This document shows positions 12,808-26,749 of a DNA stretch of 64,000 nt, one piece after another (positions within the stretch are counted from its first letter, which is position 1; each line of letters starts with the position of its first letter). A program made the translations under genes and the position numbers. A model generated the notes under the pieces. The model ran no database searches. It saw only the letters and a program-made list of their open reading frames with translations, and was not told the origin of the DNA. The stretch comes from Grammothele lineata. Taxonomy: Eukaryota; Basidiomycota; Agaricomycetes; Polyporales; Polyporaceae. The stretch covers positions 1 to 64,000 of the forward strand of contig NDFF03000372.1 in NCBI GenBank assembly GCA_002150815.3, read 5' to 3'.

Positions 12808-15597
12808 CGATCGTGCGCCGTCTGCGGTATCTGTCACGTTTCCCGGGACAGCATGTCGGCTCTCCCGATCACATGCCTGGACTTTCCCCTCCTCCCCTTC
12901 GGACCTCTAAATATCGACGTCGCTTCGCGACTTCATGGCGCGAGGCTCGTCAGCTGCAGTCGCGGGGGACCCGCGAGCCTCGTGGGTCGAGCGAGAGTGC
13001 GGCGCGGTCGCACAGAATCACGCCAGGGGAGGGTCATCATCGCTTCCGCAATCCGCGCGGCGCATCTGCTAGTATGCGTCCGGCGCGAGCCGAAGCCGGA
13101 TGATGCCGGGGGAAGGGACGTATGTTTTTGTACTTGTATCTACAGCCACGGCCAGGACAGTCGCGCCCTCGAGTCGATCTGATGCTTCCGTCTCGAGGAG
13201 AAGTGGCCGCCATTGGCATGTATTGTATCGCTCACTACTCGGATGGTCACGGCAGTCAGACGTCCGATCGGTAAACACCAATTCACGTGCGGACGTTATA
13301 GGACATGGATTCCATGCGTTGCATCATGTATCAGTATACGGAATTACAAGCGAAGCGGGTGTCTTGCAGCCGCTCTCGTCAGATGTCTTACATAATGGAA
13401 TAGGACGATTAGAGAGCACGGACGAAACGGACATGGATTTGCGGGGGACGTACATCGTACATAATGACCCGGAGCTCCAGTGGAGATAAGTGCCTGTCGG
13501 GCTCTGATAGGGCGCGGGCTGGCCGAGGGCGAATTAGCACTTAAGCCTTAGACTCGGCTGTAATGAGTACCCCGTCTTCGGGACGCCCGGCACGCTCCGG
13601 CATGGCGGGGCTTGGGCAGACGTGCCCCGCGCGGACGATGGGAGAGGGACCAAGAGAGACCTCGCGGCTCTGATCGAGGCCCTATGGCCCATCGGCATGA
13701 TTCAAATGTCGGCATTGGGCGAGGTGCTCAGGTCCTCACGGTACCATGCAGTGAGGGTGCTGGACGCTGAGTGCTGGGTGTTGGGTGCTGCGCGCGGGGG
13801 TTCCGGCTTCCCTGAGCTTCTGAGAGCCAGGCTCGGGAGTCTCACACGCCGGTCTGAGACAAATGCGCGTTCCATGGGAGGCACATCGGGGGCTCAAGGG
13901 ATGGGTCTCGGCTCTCGCGTGGGGGTGCCGCGGACGCGAATTTAGTGGGGAATATCGGGGGTATATGGCGCGGCCCGGCGGCGCGCGCGGGGACACGCCG
14001 CCCGGTTTAAGGCGGCTGTCGGACAGGTTCAATGCTGGATCGGAGCTGTGAGCTCTGGCGTAGTCAGCAAGTCATTGAACTGGTAGGGTCTAACGGAGTT
14101 TGACGTCACAGGAAATGCGCGCCATATGCTAGGACGGTAGTCGTGAGGAGAAGGCGGAGGGTTGAAGGTCGGCGGTGGGCTCTGGTGATAGGCCGGGTAG
14201 TACGCTTGCTCAGACGCTCGGGACCGGGGAGTAGCTTTCGGGCTCTCTCGGGCCGGAGCCGTCGAGTAGCCACGAGGGGCGGGAATTGCCTTTGTGAGGG
14301 ATGAGTAGACGCGCGGTGTGGCTCCGCTTGCCCGAATCGTCGTTCCCTCGGCCTGCACGCTCTCGCTGACTCGTTCAACCTACCGCTCTCGCCCCAGTTG
14401 ACCCCTCACGGTCTTAGCATCATCGTAAAGTTCCACATCAACATCCTTATCAAGGCACTCGCGCCATACAAGCACATACCTACGGGGTTACCGATTCGGA
14501 TTTGGAGAGCAGCTACCACTCGCCCAGTCCCCATCAGCCCCCACCCGCCGCGACCCGACGTGCACCGCGCGGTCCATCGGCGACGTGCCCATTGCTAACG
14601 CCGAGCCGACACCGTGCCGAACGAGGTCCGCGGAGCTAAGAGCTTCCAGATCGTCCTGACCCATTTCTCTAGCCTGCTACCGCAGCCTATTGCGATAATC
14701 GGTGGTCGATCCTCGTCCCGAAGACTTACTCTGACTTCAACTGCATTGGAGACGATAGTTCTGCTGCAGGAGACTCCTTGAACAGCGAGAAACATCGATC
14801 CTACGACGGTCGCGTGCGTCGAATACGTCATACCTCTACAACTTCCTGCGATTTCGAGGATCGGAGACCACGGCGACTTCTCGGACTGCGACTCTCCCTG
14901 AGCCACACACGCGAGTAGCGACGCTCGCCTGCTGGTTCCAATATCATTCAAACTGGTAAGCATATCTTCCACCCGTCGTTGCGTGCAATGGTATGCAAGT
15001 GCCCTCTATACGGCTATCATCTGTCCTTCACTGGACTGGACGTTCCGTGGAGGTAGGACAAGAGGGGGAAGAGTACTTGGTGGACTGTGGCTCTCCGCGC
15101 CCAGTTGAGTGGACGTGGATGTGTGGATGGTGTCTGATCCCCTCGCCTGTGGGCGTCTTGGGGTGGATGGGCAACGTCGTCGGGCGTGCTCCGCGTTGTG
15201 GGGGAGCCTAAGTAGGGGGGCGCACGCTAGCCCCTGTGCGCAACCAGATGGTTTTAGCCGTGATGGCTACTATCCTTTTTCGCGTATTGCAATGTCGCGT
15301 GTCCCTCGAACTGCTCGGAGTCGTGTACTGGAGCACGTATCCGGACAGGTCAAGGGTGCCGCAGATATTGTATAATATTGAGCGGCTTGAAAACGCGCAC
15401 CTTACGCGGTGTGTACGATCGAGGACTAGATTGGCAATTTCGTCTCCTACGCGTCTAGCGTCCGTGTCGTGGCTGCGGTGTATCAGTCATATACCGAGAT
15501 GGGAATGGTTCAGAGGCAGTCCAGGAGTCTTGATTCCAGTCCTAGCGCATGGTTGTATTTCCCCTGACGCTGAAGACTGTGCCTCGCCCAGGGCGTC
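12808..15597. other. Intergenic, no recognised gene
   Basis: Contains the 3' flank of the WOPR gene and the 5' flank of the F-box gene. Open frames such as 13100-13489 (+) and 14595-14972 (-) have no recognisable motif or splice context. I see no RNA gene. Confidence 0.4.
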
Positions 15598-17292
15598 ATG
15601 TCATCCCAACCAGCCCCTCACTCGACCGACGGTGACGTGGGGGCCTGCCTAGCCGAACCCCTGGCCGAACCCTCTGTCCCAGTGGTCGAGGACGGAGTCC
15701 ATGGGAAGCCGGTCGCCAACCACTCCAGCCTGCCGCCCGAGTTATGGCTGGAAATATTCCGGTGGGCGACTCACGTCCCGGGGACCCGCTCGATCGTACC
15801 TGGGGATCCGTTCACGCCGGAGCGGCCTGCAAACTACGCCTCGGGCATGAACTCGCCCATTGAATCGATGCGCACCAAGTGCGCGCTCGTGCGCGTGTGC
15901 CGTGCGTGGCGCATCATCGGGACGGAGCTACTGTACGAACACGTCGTGCTCAACAGCGCGCGCCGCGCCGAGGCGCTCTGCAGGACCCTGATCGAGACTC
16001 GCAAGGAGCTACGGCGAGACGCTGCGACGGGCGAACAGGCCGTCGTCTATGGGCTTGGTCACGGCCAGTGGGTCCGTCACGTCGAGGTCCACCGATGGGC
16101 GAGGTCGACACAAACGAGCAAGTACTGGCAAAGCATCATCTGCGCGGTCTCGCACTGTTCGCGGATGCGCGTCTTCAGCGGCGTCTGGCAAGAGCCCTTG
16201 CCCCTCGGGTTCCAGCCTGTCCTAGAGCAATACCTCCCCAACACGCTCGAGGAAATGTATTGGCAACAGGATAGTGTCCTCATCGCTGCCAACGAGTTAC
16301 CGATCCTTACGACATCGGCGCTTGCCAAATTCTCCACGCTACGGGTTCTCGACCTCCGGAAGATTTGCATACTGGACGCAGAACGAAGCATGCAGCACAT
16401 CACCCTCGGGCCCGTAGCCTCGCTGCCCCGCGTAACACATCTCGCCCTTCCGACCTGCCCGTTGATGTTCCGGTGGGCGGCGCAGCAAGAGTTGCCGATG
16501 GTCCACCACCTCGTCCTCGATGCCGCCGGCGCCCCGCGAACGGTGTATGCCCCCCTCGTCACGAAGGAGCTCGGCGGCTTCCTCGCGCGCCACGGCCCGA
16601 AGCTCACGACCGTGGAACTCCTTCCGTCCAACACGCAGTCCCTCCGCCCGGGTCCCGCCAGCCTCGCCGCGTTCCTCGCGCCCGACGCTTGCCCGGCGCT
16701 CGAGACGCTCGTCTTCGACTGCCGCGAACGCGTGATCTCAGCGACTCCGTCCGCACTTGCGCAATACACGCCTCGGGATGAACGAGACGGCCGGGAGCGG
16801 CAGCCTGACGCCGCGCCCACCGGTTCTAGCAGCCCGCGCCCGCGCCGGGGCTCCAATGGGCCTAGCGTCGTTGACCTCGCGCTGCTGCATGGGGGCGCCC
16901 CAGCGCTGCCCGCGCTCGACGCACCGCACCGCGCACTGCGGCGCGTCGGGATCCGGGGCGTGAGCGTGAGCAAGCTGTACCCGAACAAGCCAGCGCAGGC
17001 GCAGGCGCACCTCGCCGCGTTCGCGACGTACCGCGCGCTCTTCCCCGCGCTCGAGCTCGTGCGCACGCTGGGCTTCCTCGTTGGCGCGTCGACGGACCCG
17101 TTCGCCCCGGACGTGTTCATCTGGTGGACGGAGCGGCTTGAGCGTGTTGGAGTGGACTTGCAGGATGGGGAGGGCGTTGTGTGGATGTTGGAGGAGCCGC
17201 TCAAGGGGAGTGTGCCAAAGGAGGACGTTGACAAGAGGGCGAGATACGGTACGGGAAACGAGGTTGCGAAGTTGGGGGCGACACGAAACTGA
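15598..17292 (+). CDS. F-box domain protein
   Basis: Single-exon, 564-residue protein. An F-box-like motif begins near residue 43 (LPPELWLEIFRWAT), interrupted by a ~35-residue loop as is common in agaricomycete F-box proteins, then continues with CALVRVCRAWRIIGTELLYE (residues ~97-116). The rest is a leucine-rich-repeat-like region with recurring short leucine segments (LRVLDLRKI, VTHLALPTC, MVHHLVLDAAG). The expected role is the substrate receptor of an SCF ubiquitin ligase, binding Skp1 through the F-box; the target is unknown. These genes form large, fast-evolving families in mushrooms and polypores. The start at 15598 gives an acidic, disordered N-terminus before the F-box. Confidence 0.85.
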   Translation: MSSQPAPHSTDGDVGACLAEPLAEPSVPVVEDGVHGKPVANHSSLPPELWLEIFRWATHVPGTRSIVPGDPFTPERPANYASGMNSPIESMRTKCALVRVCRAWRIIGTELLYEHVVLNSARRAEALCRTLIETRKELRRDAATGEQAVVYGLGHGQWVRHVEVHRWARSTQTSKYWQSIICAVSHCSRMRVFSGVWQEPLPLGFQPVLEQYLPNTLEEMYWQQDSVLIAANELPILTTSALAKFSTLRVLDLRKICILDAERSMQHITLGPVASLPRVTHLALPTCPLMFRWAAQQELPMVHHLVLDAAGAPRTVYAPLVTKELGGFLARHGPKLTTVELLPSNTQSLRPGPASLAAFLAPDACPALETLVFDCRERVISATPSALAQYTPRDERDGRERQPDAAPTGSSSPRPRRGSNGPSVVDLALLHGGAPALPALDAPHRALRRVGIRGVSVSKLYPNKPAQAQAHLAAFATYRALFPALELVRTLGFLVGASTDPFAPDVFIWWTERLERVGVDLQDGEGVVWMLEEPLKGSVPKEDVDKRARYGTGNEVAKLGATRN

Positions 17293-17712
17293 AGCGTGTG
17301 GATGTGAGGGGGGGACTTATGAGGTCGATTTGAGACGGAGGAGATTCCGAAGGACCATGGAAGACTAATACCAGAGCACCTGTCGTTACGGGAAGCCTGC
17401 GATCTGTACAACATAGATTATCTCATGCACGCGCTCTCACATCTAGGAAGGAAGCTCGAGGCAGCCTCGGTTTCAGCTTGTGTTCGGCATAAAGCCGATA
17501 ACTACGGGGGAGCCTGAGGCTTCCTGGCCCTATGGTACTCACGTGACCAGCGCAGTCCGTCCCATTTGGGTTGTGGCTGATAACGCCTGTCAAGATGATG
17601 GCATTCTCTTCCACCAGCTCGCTCCTGGCAGTCGATCCCTCTGCGCAGTCCGGCGCAGCACCTCTATCTACTTATTGCCTCGGTCCTTGTCACGACGACG
17701 GAGACTGCGCCC
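17293..17712. other. Intergenic, no gene seen
   Basis: 3' flank of the F-box gene and 5' flank of the helical-protein gene. Nothing recognisable. Confidence 0.5.
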
Positions 17713-19252
17713 ATGACACGGCTTCGTTCACCCTCGACGGATGAGCAATGGCTACTCGGAGCCCTGCCTCCAGACCCGGCGCCGCCAGACACAGCAGGTC
17801 TTCCATCCTATAGCGACGTGCAGGCCGCGCACCGTGCACGGTCAGAGCTCCGACAAAACTTCATTACGCTGACCAATGACCAACTCGACATCCAAGAGCT
17901 CTTCAAGATCGTCGCAGGCGAGCTCGAAGGCACCCCGGAAATCGGGGAGGACCATCCGATTGTGGCGGAATGGAACGAGCTCAGGCAGGTGCGCGTGGGT
18001 CCGATACAACTCTACGGCGTTCGACGGCGAGGCTGAGCGTGGCATGGCCGTGCGCGGGTGCGTAGAGGCATAGGAAGAATTACAGGGAGTCTCAGCAGAA
18101 TGCGGGCATGTGTGCGCACTACCTGAAGAGTGAGTAGTCATCTCACGAATCGCGATCCGGGAACGCTCGAGTTGACGTCCTTATGCAGACTTCGCGGAAA
18201 TCATTGTCCCCTTATCCCAAGCTCCGGACGTGTCAATTGAACAGAAGAAGTTGATGATCGGGAAATTCCTCGAAGTACGAATACCTTCCTAGTTGGCGGC
18301 CTCTTGTTAACATGGAAATGTGTCAACACAGACTATTCCTGTGCACCTACATGCGGCCAGGGACACGGCCGAAAGGTTTAGCGAGCTTTCAAGGGCAGTC
18401 GAGGACTTTCCGCGCAAGGTCGCGAGTGTGCTCAGGATCAAAGCTGAGCCTCAAGGCTTCTTCGAGAGCATCTGGACGGGGATTGAGGAGTGCGTCAAGG
18501 ACCATTTCGTCTGGCAGACGTCATTCTGATGCCTCTCTACCGGCAGAGTGTGCATGTCTGTGTGGAAGGCCAGTGATATGACCCCTCATCATTGGATACT
18601 GAGTTGACCATCACTGCAGGCAATAAATCGCCTTTTGACGAAACTTGTCTACGTCTTCAAGGTTGCTCTCACCCGTCTCCAGAAGCTGAGCTTCAGCTGT
18701 TGTATGTGCTTCAGAGCATTCCAAGACTCGGTGGTGCAGGTTGACTGACACATGTACAGTTGGCATCTCTGTCGAAGTTCACCTACATTGTGGTACGCCA
18801 TCGGTCCATTCCAGTGACTTCTTACGGCGGCTCTTACACGGGGTTTCGCTCCCCGGATATCTGTTCAGCAGAATCCCAGCAGCCTACTGTTCCGGCGGGC
18901 GACAATGAGCACGAGATGACCGTGCTCGGCGCGGTCCGGGACAATTGCGACGCGCTGCACTCCAAGCTGACTGCATTCGAGACCGCATGGCACGTAGTCC
19001 GGCTCGCGTGCTCGCAACTCTCGTCCGATCTGGCGCTCGCAAGAAGCTTTACTGTTGTGAGTCACCTTCAGGACGACCCCGAGCCGAAATATGCAGCAAA
19101 CCGTCACGGTTACTGAACTTGCACTTGTGCAGAGCGTCCCCTCAGTTCCGCAGGCATGCGACAGCAACTTACGTGCAGCGGCCATGGTGCATATCCCCCT
19201 GGTGGAGTGTTTGAAGGCGTATTCTATGGGCAAGGCTCCCCAGTTTACGTGA
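17713..19252 (+). CDS. Helical protein of unknown function, multi-exon
   Basis: I do not recognise a named family. Coding pieces bounded by plausible GT-AG sites: a start exon (MTRLRSPSTDEQW...) with TNDQLDIQELFKIVAGELEG and ending WNELRQ; a piece with EIIVPLSQAPDVSIEQKKLM; one with ARDTAERFSELSRAVEDFP; one with AINRLLTKLVYVFKVALTRL followed by LASLSKFTYIV; one with AVRDNCDALHSKLTAFETAW; and a last exon ending in APQFT before the stop at 19250-19252. The order is amphipathic helices, a central more hydrophobic helical pair, then more helices and no signal peptide. That resembles the layout of alpha-helical pore-forming proteins (HBL/Cry6/ClyA-like), but this is inference from pattern only. 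Exon borders are approximate. Confidence 0.6.
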
Positions 19253-20647
19253 AGGTTGGCCCTAGAGTGATGTCCTTCCTTCATATTCTGTTGTATTCTA
19301 ACTGTTAGACGTGTACTTGTATCGTGTCCAACGGTCATATTGCAATCTCTTCGCGCGATCTCACAGGACGTTACGCTTTTCATGCAACGGCAATATGCTC
19401 TTGAGATCATCCCCAACATTGGACTTATCATCAGACCTGATGAGCTCAACTAACGGTATTATTGTTCGGTTTGGCATTGTCCAGGCGCGAGGGGCTATCA
19501 AACGGAAATAAAAAGGTCGACTCCGACCTCGGCTACCTGTGCAAGCCTGAAGGAAAGCTAACAATTTATTCCACATTCGCCCCGAAACTTCAGAGACTAT
19601 AGCCGAGGCCCTGCGTCATTCTGTATATAGGCTATCTCTGGTCCCAATCGTGGAAATACTAGAGATTCAGGTTCATCCTACAGCGAGTCGCCAAACATGG
19701 TGGCAAAGGGGCGCCTAATGATGTCGGATACACCATTGCCTGCTGTTGCGTTGATGTCTTCTCACAACATCCTGGCGTCGGCGGCGGTATGGCAAATGCC
19801 ACTCACCAGTTTGCTCTCGTTGCCGACGGCCAGTGGATAGGCCTGGCCGGGATACTTATGATGCGAGGCCGTCGGGCATGGCATACACTTGCCTTCCATG
19901 GCGTTCATTGCGACCACAGGTTGACAGTGTGCAACTCTAAGGCCCCCATGGACCGCCGGCACCCGGGGACCCGGACATCAGAGAGTGCGTGCAAAATGTG
20001 TCTTACGAGACCAACCTCCCAATCAGAACCTGTAGGTCAACCCCGGAATCCGACGTGGCCTTGTTCCGACTGGGAAGCGTAGAAGTATGGAATGCGGTTG
20101 ACTTGGAATGCCGAAACTGAGTCGCCACTTGACGCTCGGTACTTTTAGTGTCGTGAGGCGTTGCTAATAGCAAATTCAACTCAGACCTGCTCAGACCGGC
20201 GGCACAGGCGTTTAGGGCATGTCAGGGAAAGAACGGGATCTAGTACTCTCGGGTAGTTCCGAGTCTCCAACGACCTCGGAAATCGCCTTTGATGCAAGGA
20301 ACCCGACTGGAGCAGTGTACACGGGCCAACTGTACAACAGAGAACTCGCTTGCGGACCGACATTTGTGCCCTGCTCTCGTCCGGTGCATGAAATTGACTC
20401 GAAATCTGGGATTGGTATACACCTTCTCGCAGGAGAAGCCCAGAGTACTAGGCGTTACAATGCGCCACCGTGCCCATAAACATGAGGAATACGCAAGCAG
20501 CGTTTCTAGAGAAACCAAGAGTTTCCGTGATCAGAACGTGCTGACCACGCACGTAAAGAGAGTAGCGCACCTTCCGCTAACCCGTTATCTCTACCAGCTT
20601 ATACCCGCTAGCATTTCCGCGGCAGCACGGAAGTCTCACATGCACCA
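19253..20647. other. Intergenic, no recognised gene
   Basis: Short frames on both strands only; a + strand frame at 19789-20082 has no recognisable motif. Convergent 3' flanks of the helical-protein gene (+) and the SET gene (-). Confidence 0.4.
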
Positions 20648-22655
20648 TCATTTTCTTGCCTTCTTGCCTCCCCCAGTCTTATCGTCGTCTCGTGAGCGTT
20701 TCTTGGACGCACTCGCTAGTGCCGCGACCTGCCTGCGGAGCTGCTTGATAGTGCCGCCCAGGATACGTTTTTCGCCAAGTCTGACAACAGCGGCGTGCTT
20801 CATGTTAAGCGAGAGAGCCTCGACGCCTCCAGGCTCGAGCAGCTTCTCGTCCTCCTGCATCGCATAAGGCGAACCGTCAGCTTCGCTCGGTCCGCACAAA
20901 ACACCGTACGTACTTCGGCACTGGTTGGGTACTCCTTTAGACGCCTCTCCAGTACTTCAATCGCGATTACGAGCACGTCCTTATCGACCTTTGGCTTTGG
21001 CAGCTTGCTCTTTTTCGACGTCTTCGTCCACTCTTCTATTGACTGTAGAAGAAGCCGTTCAAACGAGACTAATTCATCTGGTAGTTCGCAGTCCGTTCGC
21101 AGGACGAAAACGCTATAAAGGCCGTCAGTTCCAATGTCCAGAGGGGTAACTTATATGAATGTACTCGTCATCAGCTTCCTCTAGCCACCAATCAACCCGT
21201 TCCTGCAAGTCATGTTTGACCTTCTTAAAGGCGACAGAGACGATCAGGTCTGCGCGAACTTCGACAACATCCGCGGGATTGCCGATACCAGACAGAGGTG
21301 AACGAAGGGGCACTAGATCCACGTGCCCATATCTCCGGAGTAGATCCGAGTTTGGCGGGTCGCCGTATGTGTTCCACTATACAGAATATTAACGATGCGG
21401 GCGAACGCACCAAGAGAGTGAGCACTCACGATCTGTTCTCCTGCCTTGATTGGCTTGGTGCAGATCATTCTGAGCTCATGCTCTTCATAAAAGAGCTTGG
21501 CCTACGATGAAGGTCAGTGCGTGCATCAAAGGCGACATTGAGCGACAAATTCGTACATTTTCTGACTCGAATCGTGCGTTGAGCATGTCAGCCATGGGCA
21601 CCATCGCGACGTCCGCGGGATCCTCCTTGTCCTCATCGTCTGAATCTTCCTCGTCATCGCCAACTTGCAGTTCTTCTTGTTCGTCAGGATCTTCTTTCAC
21701 AGCGACGGAGTTTGTGGGCTTAGAGCCACTCGGCTCCTGAGGGTCAACATCCATCTTGGTATCTTCTCCCGCAGCGCGTGCCTGTGCTTCTTCGACCTCC
21801 TCTTCACCCTCCCCTTCGCTTTCGTCGACATGTTCAGCGCGTTCGGGCTTCCATTTCTCGACATGAAAGCTACGTGATAGGATCCGGCTCCCATTCAAGT
21901 GGTAGCGCTCGAGCGAGAAGAACGTTGAGATAAGCTCGTTGGAGAATAGGTCAGGTCTACTCTATGGCAAAATCGAACAGGCTTTCAGCTAATCTCCGGA
22001 CGGGTATATAGCGAGGGCAACCCATACCTTAATGGCAGGGATCAGCTTGTCGTGGTAGTCTCGCTCGGCATCGTCCCTCCCAACTTTGTCTGCACATGGC
22101 ATTCAGACCCGTCACATGCGGGGAAGACACGAAGGGACAGACCTACCACGGCGGTGCCTTGCAGCTCTTTCAAATCTTCCTCCTCCCAAAACATCGGCGT
22201 GTCAAACGTTTCCGGCAACGTAGCTGTGAGTACACCGTATGGGCTCATGGAAGGTTCGGTCGGGACGGGGAACAAGACGCACCGAGGTACCCAGACCATT
22301 TGGACGCCACACCTCTCGATTCCTCCCACATCATACAGAGAATGAGACCCACCCAGCCTTCGTGCAGTCCATAGGCTTTCCAGGCGTCACCCATGAGTGC
22401 TGGTAGCGAAGATGTTCGTGTAGAGAGCGTCAAGTCGCGCGGGAAGGAGAACAAAACATGGTCTTCCTAGTTTCCGTGCCGAGTTAGCCTTTGGTATACA
22501 GAATAGACGCATGCTGCACGTACAGGAATATCTCTAAGTGCAATAGCGCCGCGTCCATGGCCGGGAAAGTCGACGATGCCCATACTCAAGGAGTCGAGGG
22601 AACCATGTTGCGATTGGAACCATGAGATGAAATCAGTCGCGGTTGCGGTATTCAT
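20648..22655 (-). CDS. RKM4: SET-domain lysine methyltransferase, SETD6/RKM4 type
   Basis: Expected to transfer methyl groups from S-adenosylmethionine to lysine; yeast Rkm4 acts on a ribosomal protein and human SETD6 on several proteins. The order along the protein is: the start (MNTATATDFISWFQSQHG), a split SET N-terminal part (MGIVDFPGHGRGAIALRDIP), the i-SET helical insert (WVGLILCMMWEE), then MVPMADMLNARFESENV, which includes the conserved D-x-x-N-H-like position here read as DMLNA, then NTYGDPPNSDLLRRYG, which is the hallmark N-x-Y-G segment. A Rubisco-LSMT-type substrate-binding C-terminal domain and a basic tail (KKRSRDDDKTGGGKKARK, stop at 20648) follow. An ~80-residue Asp/Glu-rich insert just before MVPMADML interrupts the catalytic domain. 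The gene is split by several short introns. The symbol is by resemblance. Confidence 0.85.
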
Positions 22656-23214
22656 GGCTTTGCTCAGTTTGCTTCCAAAACGAGCTGTGTAGAAGTTAGG
22701 GAAGTCGTGGCTAAAACCGCCGAAGCACCGTATGTCGAAGATACTGAGAAAGTGAGCAGATATTCTGAACAGAGCGAAGAAGCGTCAGACAATTTGACGG
22801 CGCTACTCCCCAGGCACAATGCCTACACCGCCACCATATAAGGTGAGAAACTGCTTCCTCGGACATGCGTGGATAGGCGTGGACGAGCCAACTACATGAG
22901 AATTTGACACAACTTGTGACTGCTTCACGCACTTGGTGTGTAACCTCCAAGCAGTTCCAACACAAGTAGCATAATATTGGTGACAGGAACTGAACTAATA
23001 TCGGAACGGTAAACCATTACTCGAACCCTCTCCTATCACCTGTGACACACGCTCCAAATGATTACTGAACAGATATTTCGGGCAGGTTATACAATCCACC
23101 ACTGTCTATATTGGCCCATCCAAGGGCATAAATTTGAGGAGATAAAGCCCCTTAGGAGGGGGGACTGGAGGGAATCGTCAGAAACCATGCACAGAGGTCA
23201 GAAGTGCTGGAAGC
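22656..23214. other. Intergenic, no gene seen
   Basis: 5' flank of the SET gene and 3' flank of the first peroxidase gene. Nothing recognisable. Confidence 0.5.
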
Positions 23215-25237
<2,023 letters not shown>

Positions 25238-26241
25238 TCAGAACCAGGAACCACGAGGCGGAGTAGTGTTTGCCTTCGCACCTTTCTCCGGAAACGCACG
25301 GTACGCCACTAATCACGGGAACAAACTCGACTGACTCCGCGAGCCAGGGGTAGGAACCAGGGCATAGCACTCGTAGAGTGAGGATTACGGGGATCACGCC
25401 GTGTGCGTTTGACTGACCTGGCGATTCAGGGGTAAGATATTCACCTCAGAGATTCGACCACGTACAATACCTGACTATTCACATCGTGCATTGCTTGCCT
25501 ACGCTCTGAGACCATCATCACGAGAGACTGCAATAGCAAACGCAAAGCAGGCTGAGATGCATGACCACAAAAGGCGACGAAAGCTCCGGCTGCAATTTGG
25601 CTCAGCCACCTTGGGCCGTCGGAGACTTGCAGAAGTTCACGCACCACTGATCCGTCTGCGGACCATCCAGGTCGTTTGTAAAACACGACACCCGACTGGA
25701 CACGACAAAAGCCTTCATGGGAGCGACGCCCGGAGAGGTGGGTTGAACCTGCGCTCCCGAGATCACGCCCGAATCCCGGTCATGACGGCGGGTCGCGGAC
25801 CAAGGCCCTGGGCGTGGAAAGGTGTCGCCGTACCAAGTAAGGAGATGAACTTGACGTGGCACGGTGCGGGGTAGGTCACTGGGACGAAACCTTTTCATGA
25901 AAATATTATTGCAGACTCGATACAGGATTGCTGCTGCATGTAAATGAAGCTCGGGTCACGAAAGTAGGGCATCGATTTGGCGGGAAGAAGCAGGTGCGAG
26001 ACGAAAAAAAATGAAACAGTGAAAAGTCGCTAAAGGCCGGCTGAAGAGCGTGGGAATGGTAGCGGCTAGACCGATTCCCGTTCTGACGTCAGCAAGTCAA
26101 GTTTCAACTTCTCTCCCACCTCCATCAAACACCCACAATTGACTTCAGTAGACGGTAAGGTCAAGTCCATCCATTCGAATTCGATGCCATACATTGACAC
26201 AACTGTAGACATGTATTTATGCATGTAGTATAGCGGGAAAT

Positions 26242-26366
26242 TTAGGCGCATGTTGGTTTCCCGCCCAGCGACGCTGCGACAGTACTCGTCCCGAGGACCA
26301 CGAAGAGGTCTGCGCCAGGACGACGAGCTGCGCGAGCCAGCTCGCCCTCCCTCGGGACTTACCTTT
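26242..26366 (-). repeat. Dispersed repeat copy A, sirtuin-like remnant
   Basis: On the minus strand this 125-nt stretch can be read as ARRPGADLFVVLGTST, resembling the sirtuin NAD-binding segment (ADL-x-VLGTS). A diverged copy lies on the + strand at 59605-59728. Both share GTNNGT...CCCGAGGGAGGGCGAG at one end and GGGAAACCAACATGCGCC at the other. The surrounding frame is broken by stops, so this is at most a fragment of a gene or of a mobile element. Confidence 0.55.
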
Positions 26367-26749
26367 GTAGTCTTTGAGGTCTACACACGCTAGGATCTAG
26401 CGCCTTCAAACCGATCCACGCACCGTTTTGACCGGGCCGTTGCACCGAAAACGCGCTTACGGATCCTCGCCCATAGGGTCCGAAGTCTTCGGCGTCCTGC
26501 AGGCAGCGCATCCGTCCCGGCGCGCGGTTGCGGATTGTCGCCCGATTGGGGCCATACTCTTCGGCGCTGACACCTGTCTACTGCGTCAGAAGAGTGCGTA
26601 ATAGCATGCTCTCAGGTGTGACTTACTACTCTTCTTGTGTATTCAGAGTGGGCAGGTACATCCCGTGAGCGCTTGAGGATCATCGTCCGTTGGGGACGTT
26701 GCTATTTGGCGAGAAGTCTACGCTGCGAAAGACACCGGAGTCTAAGGTG

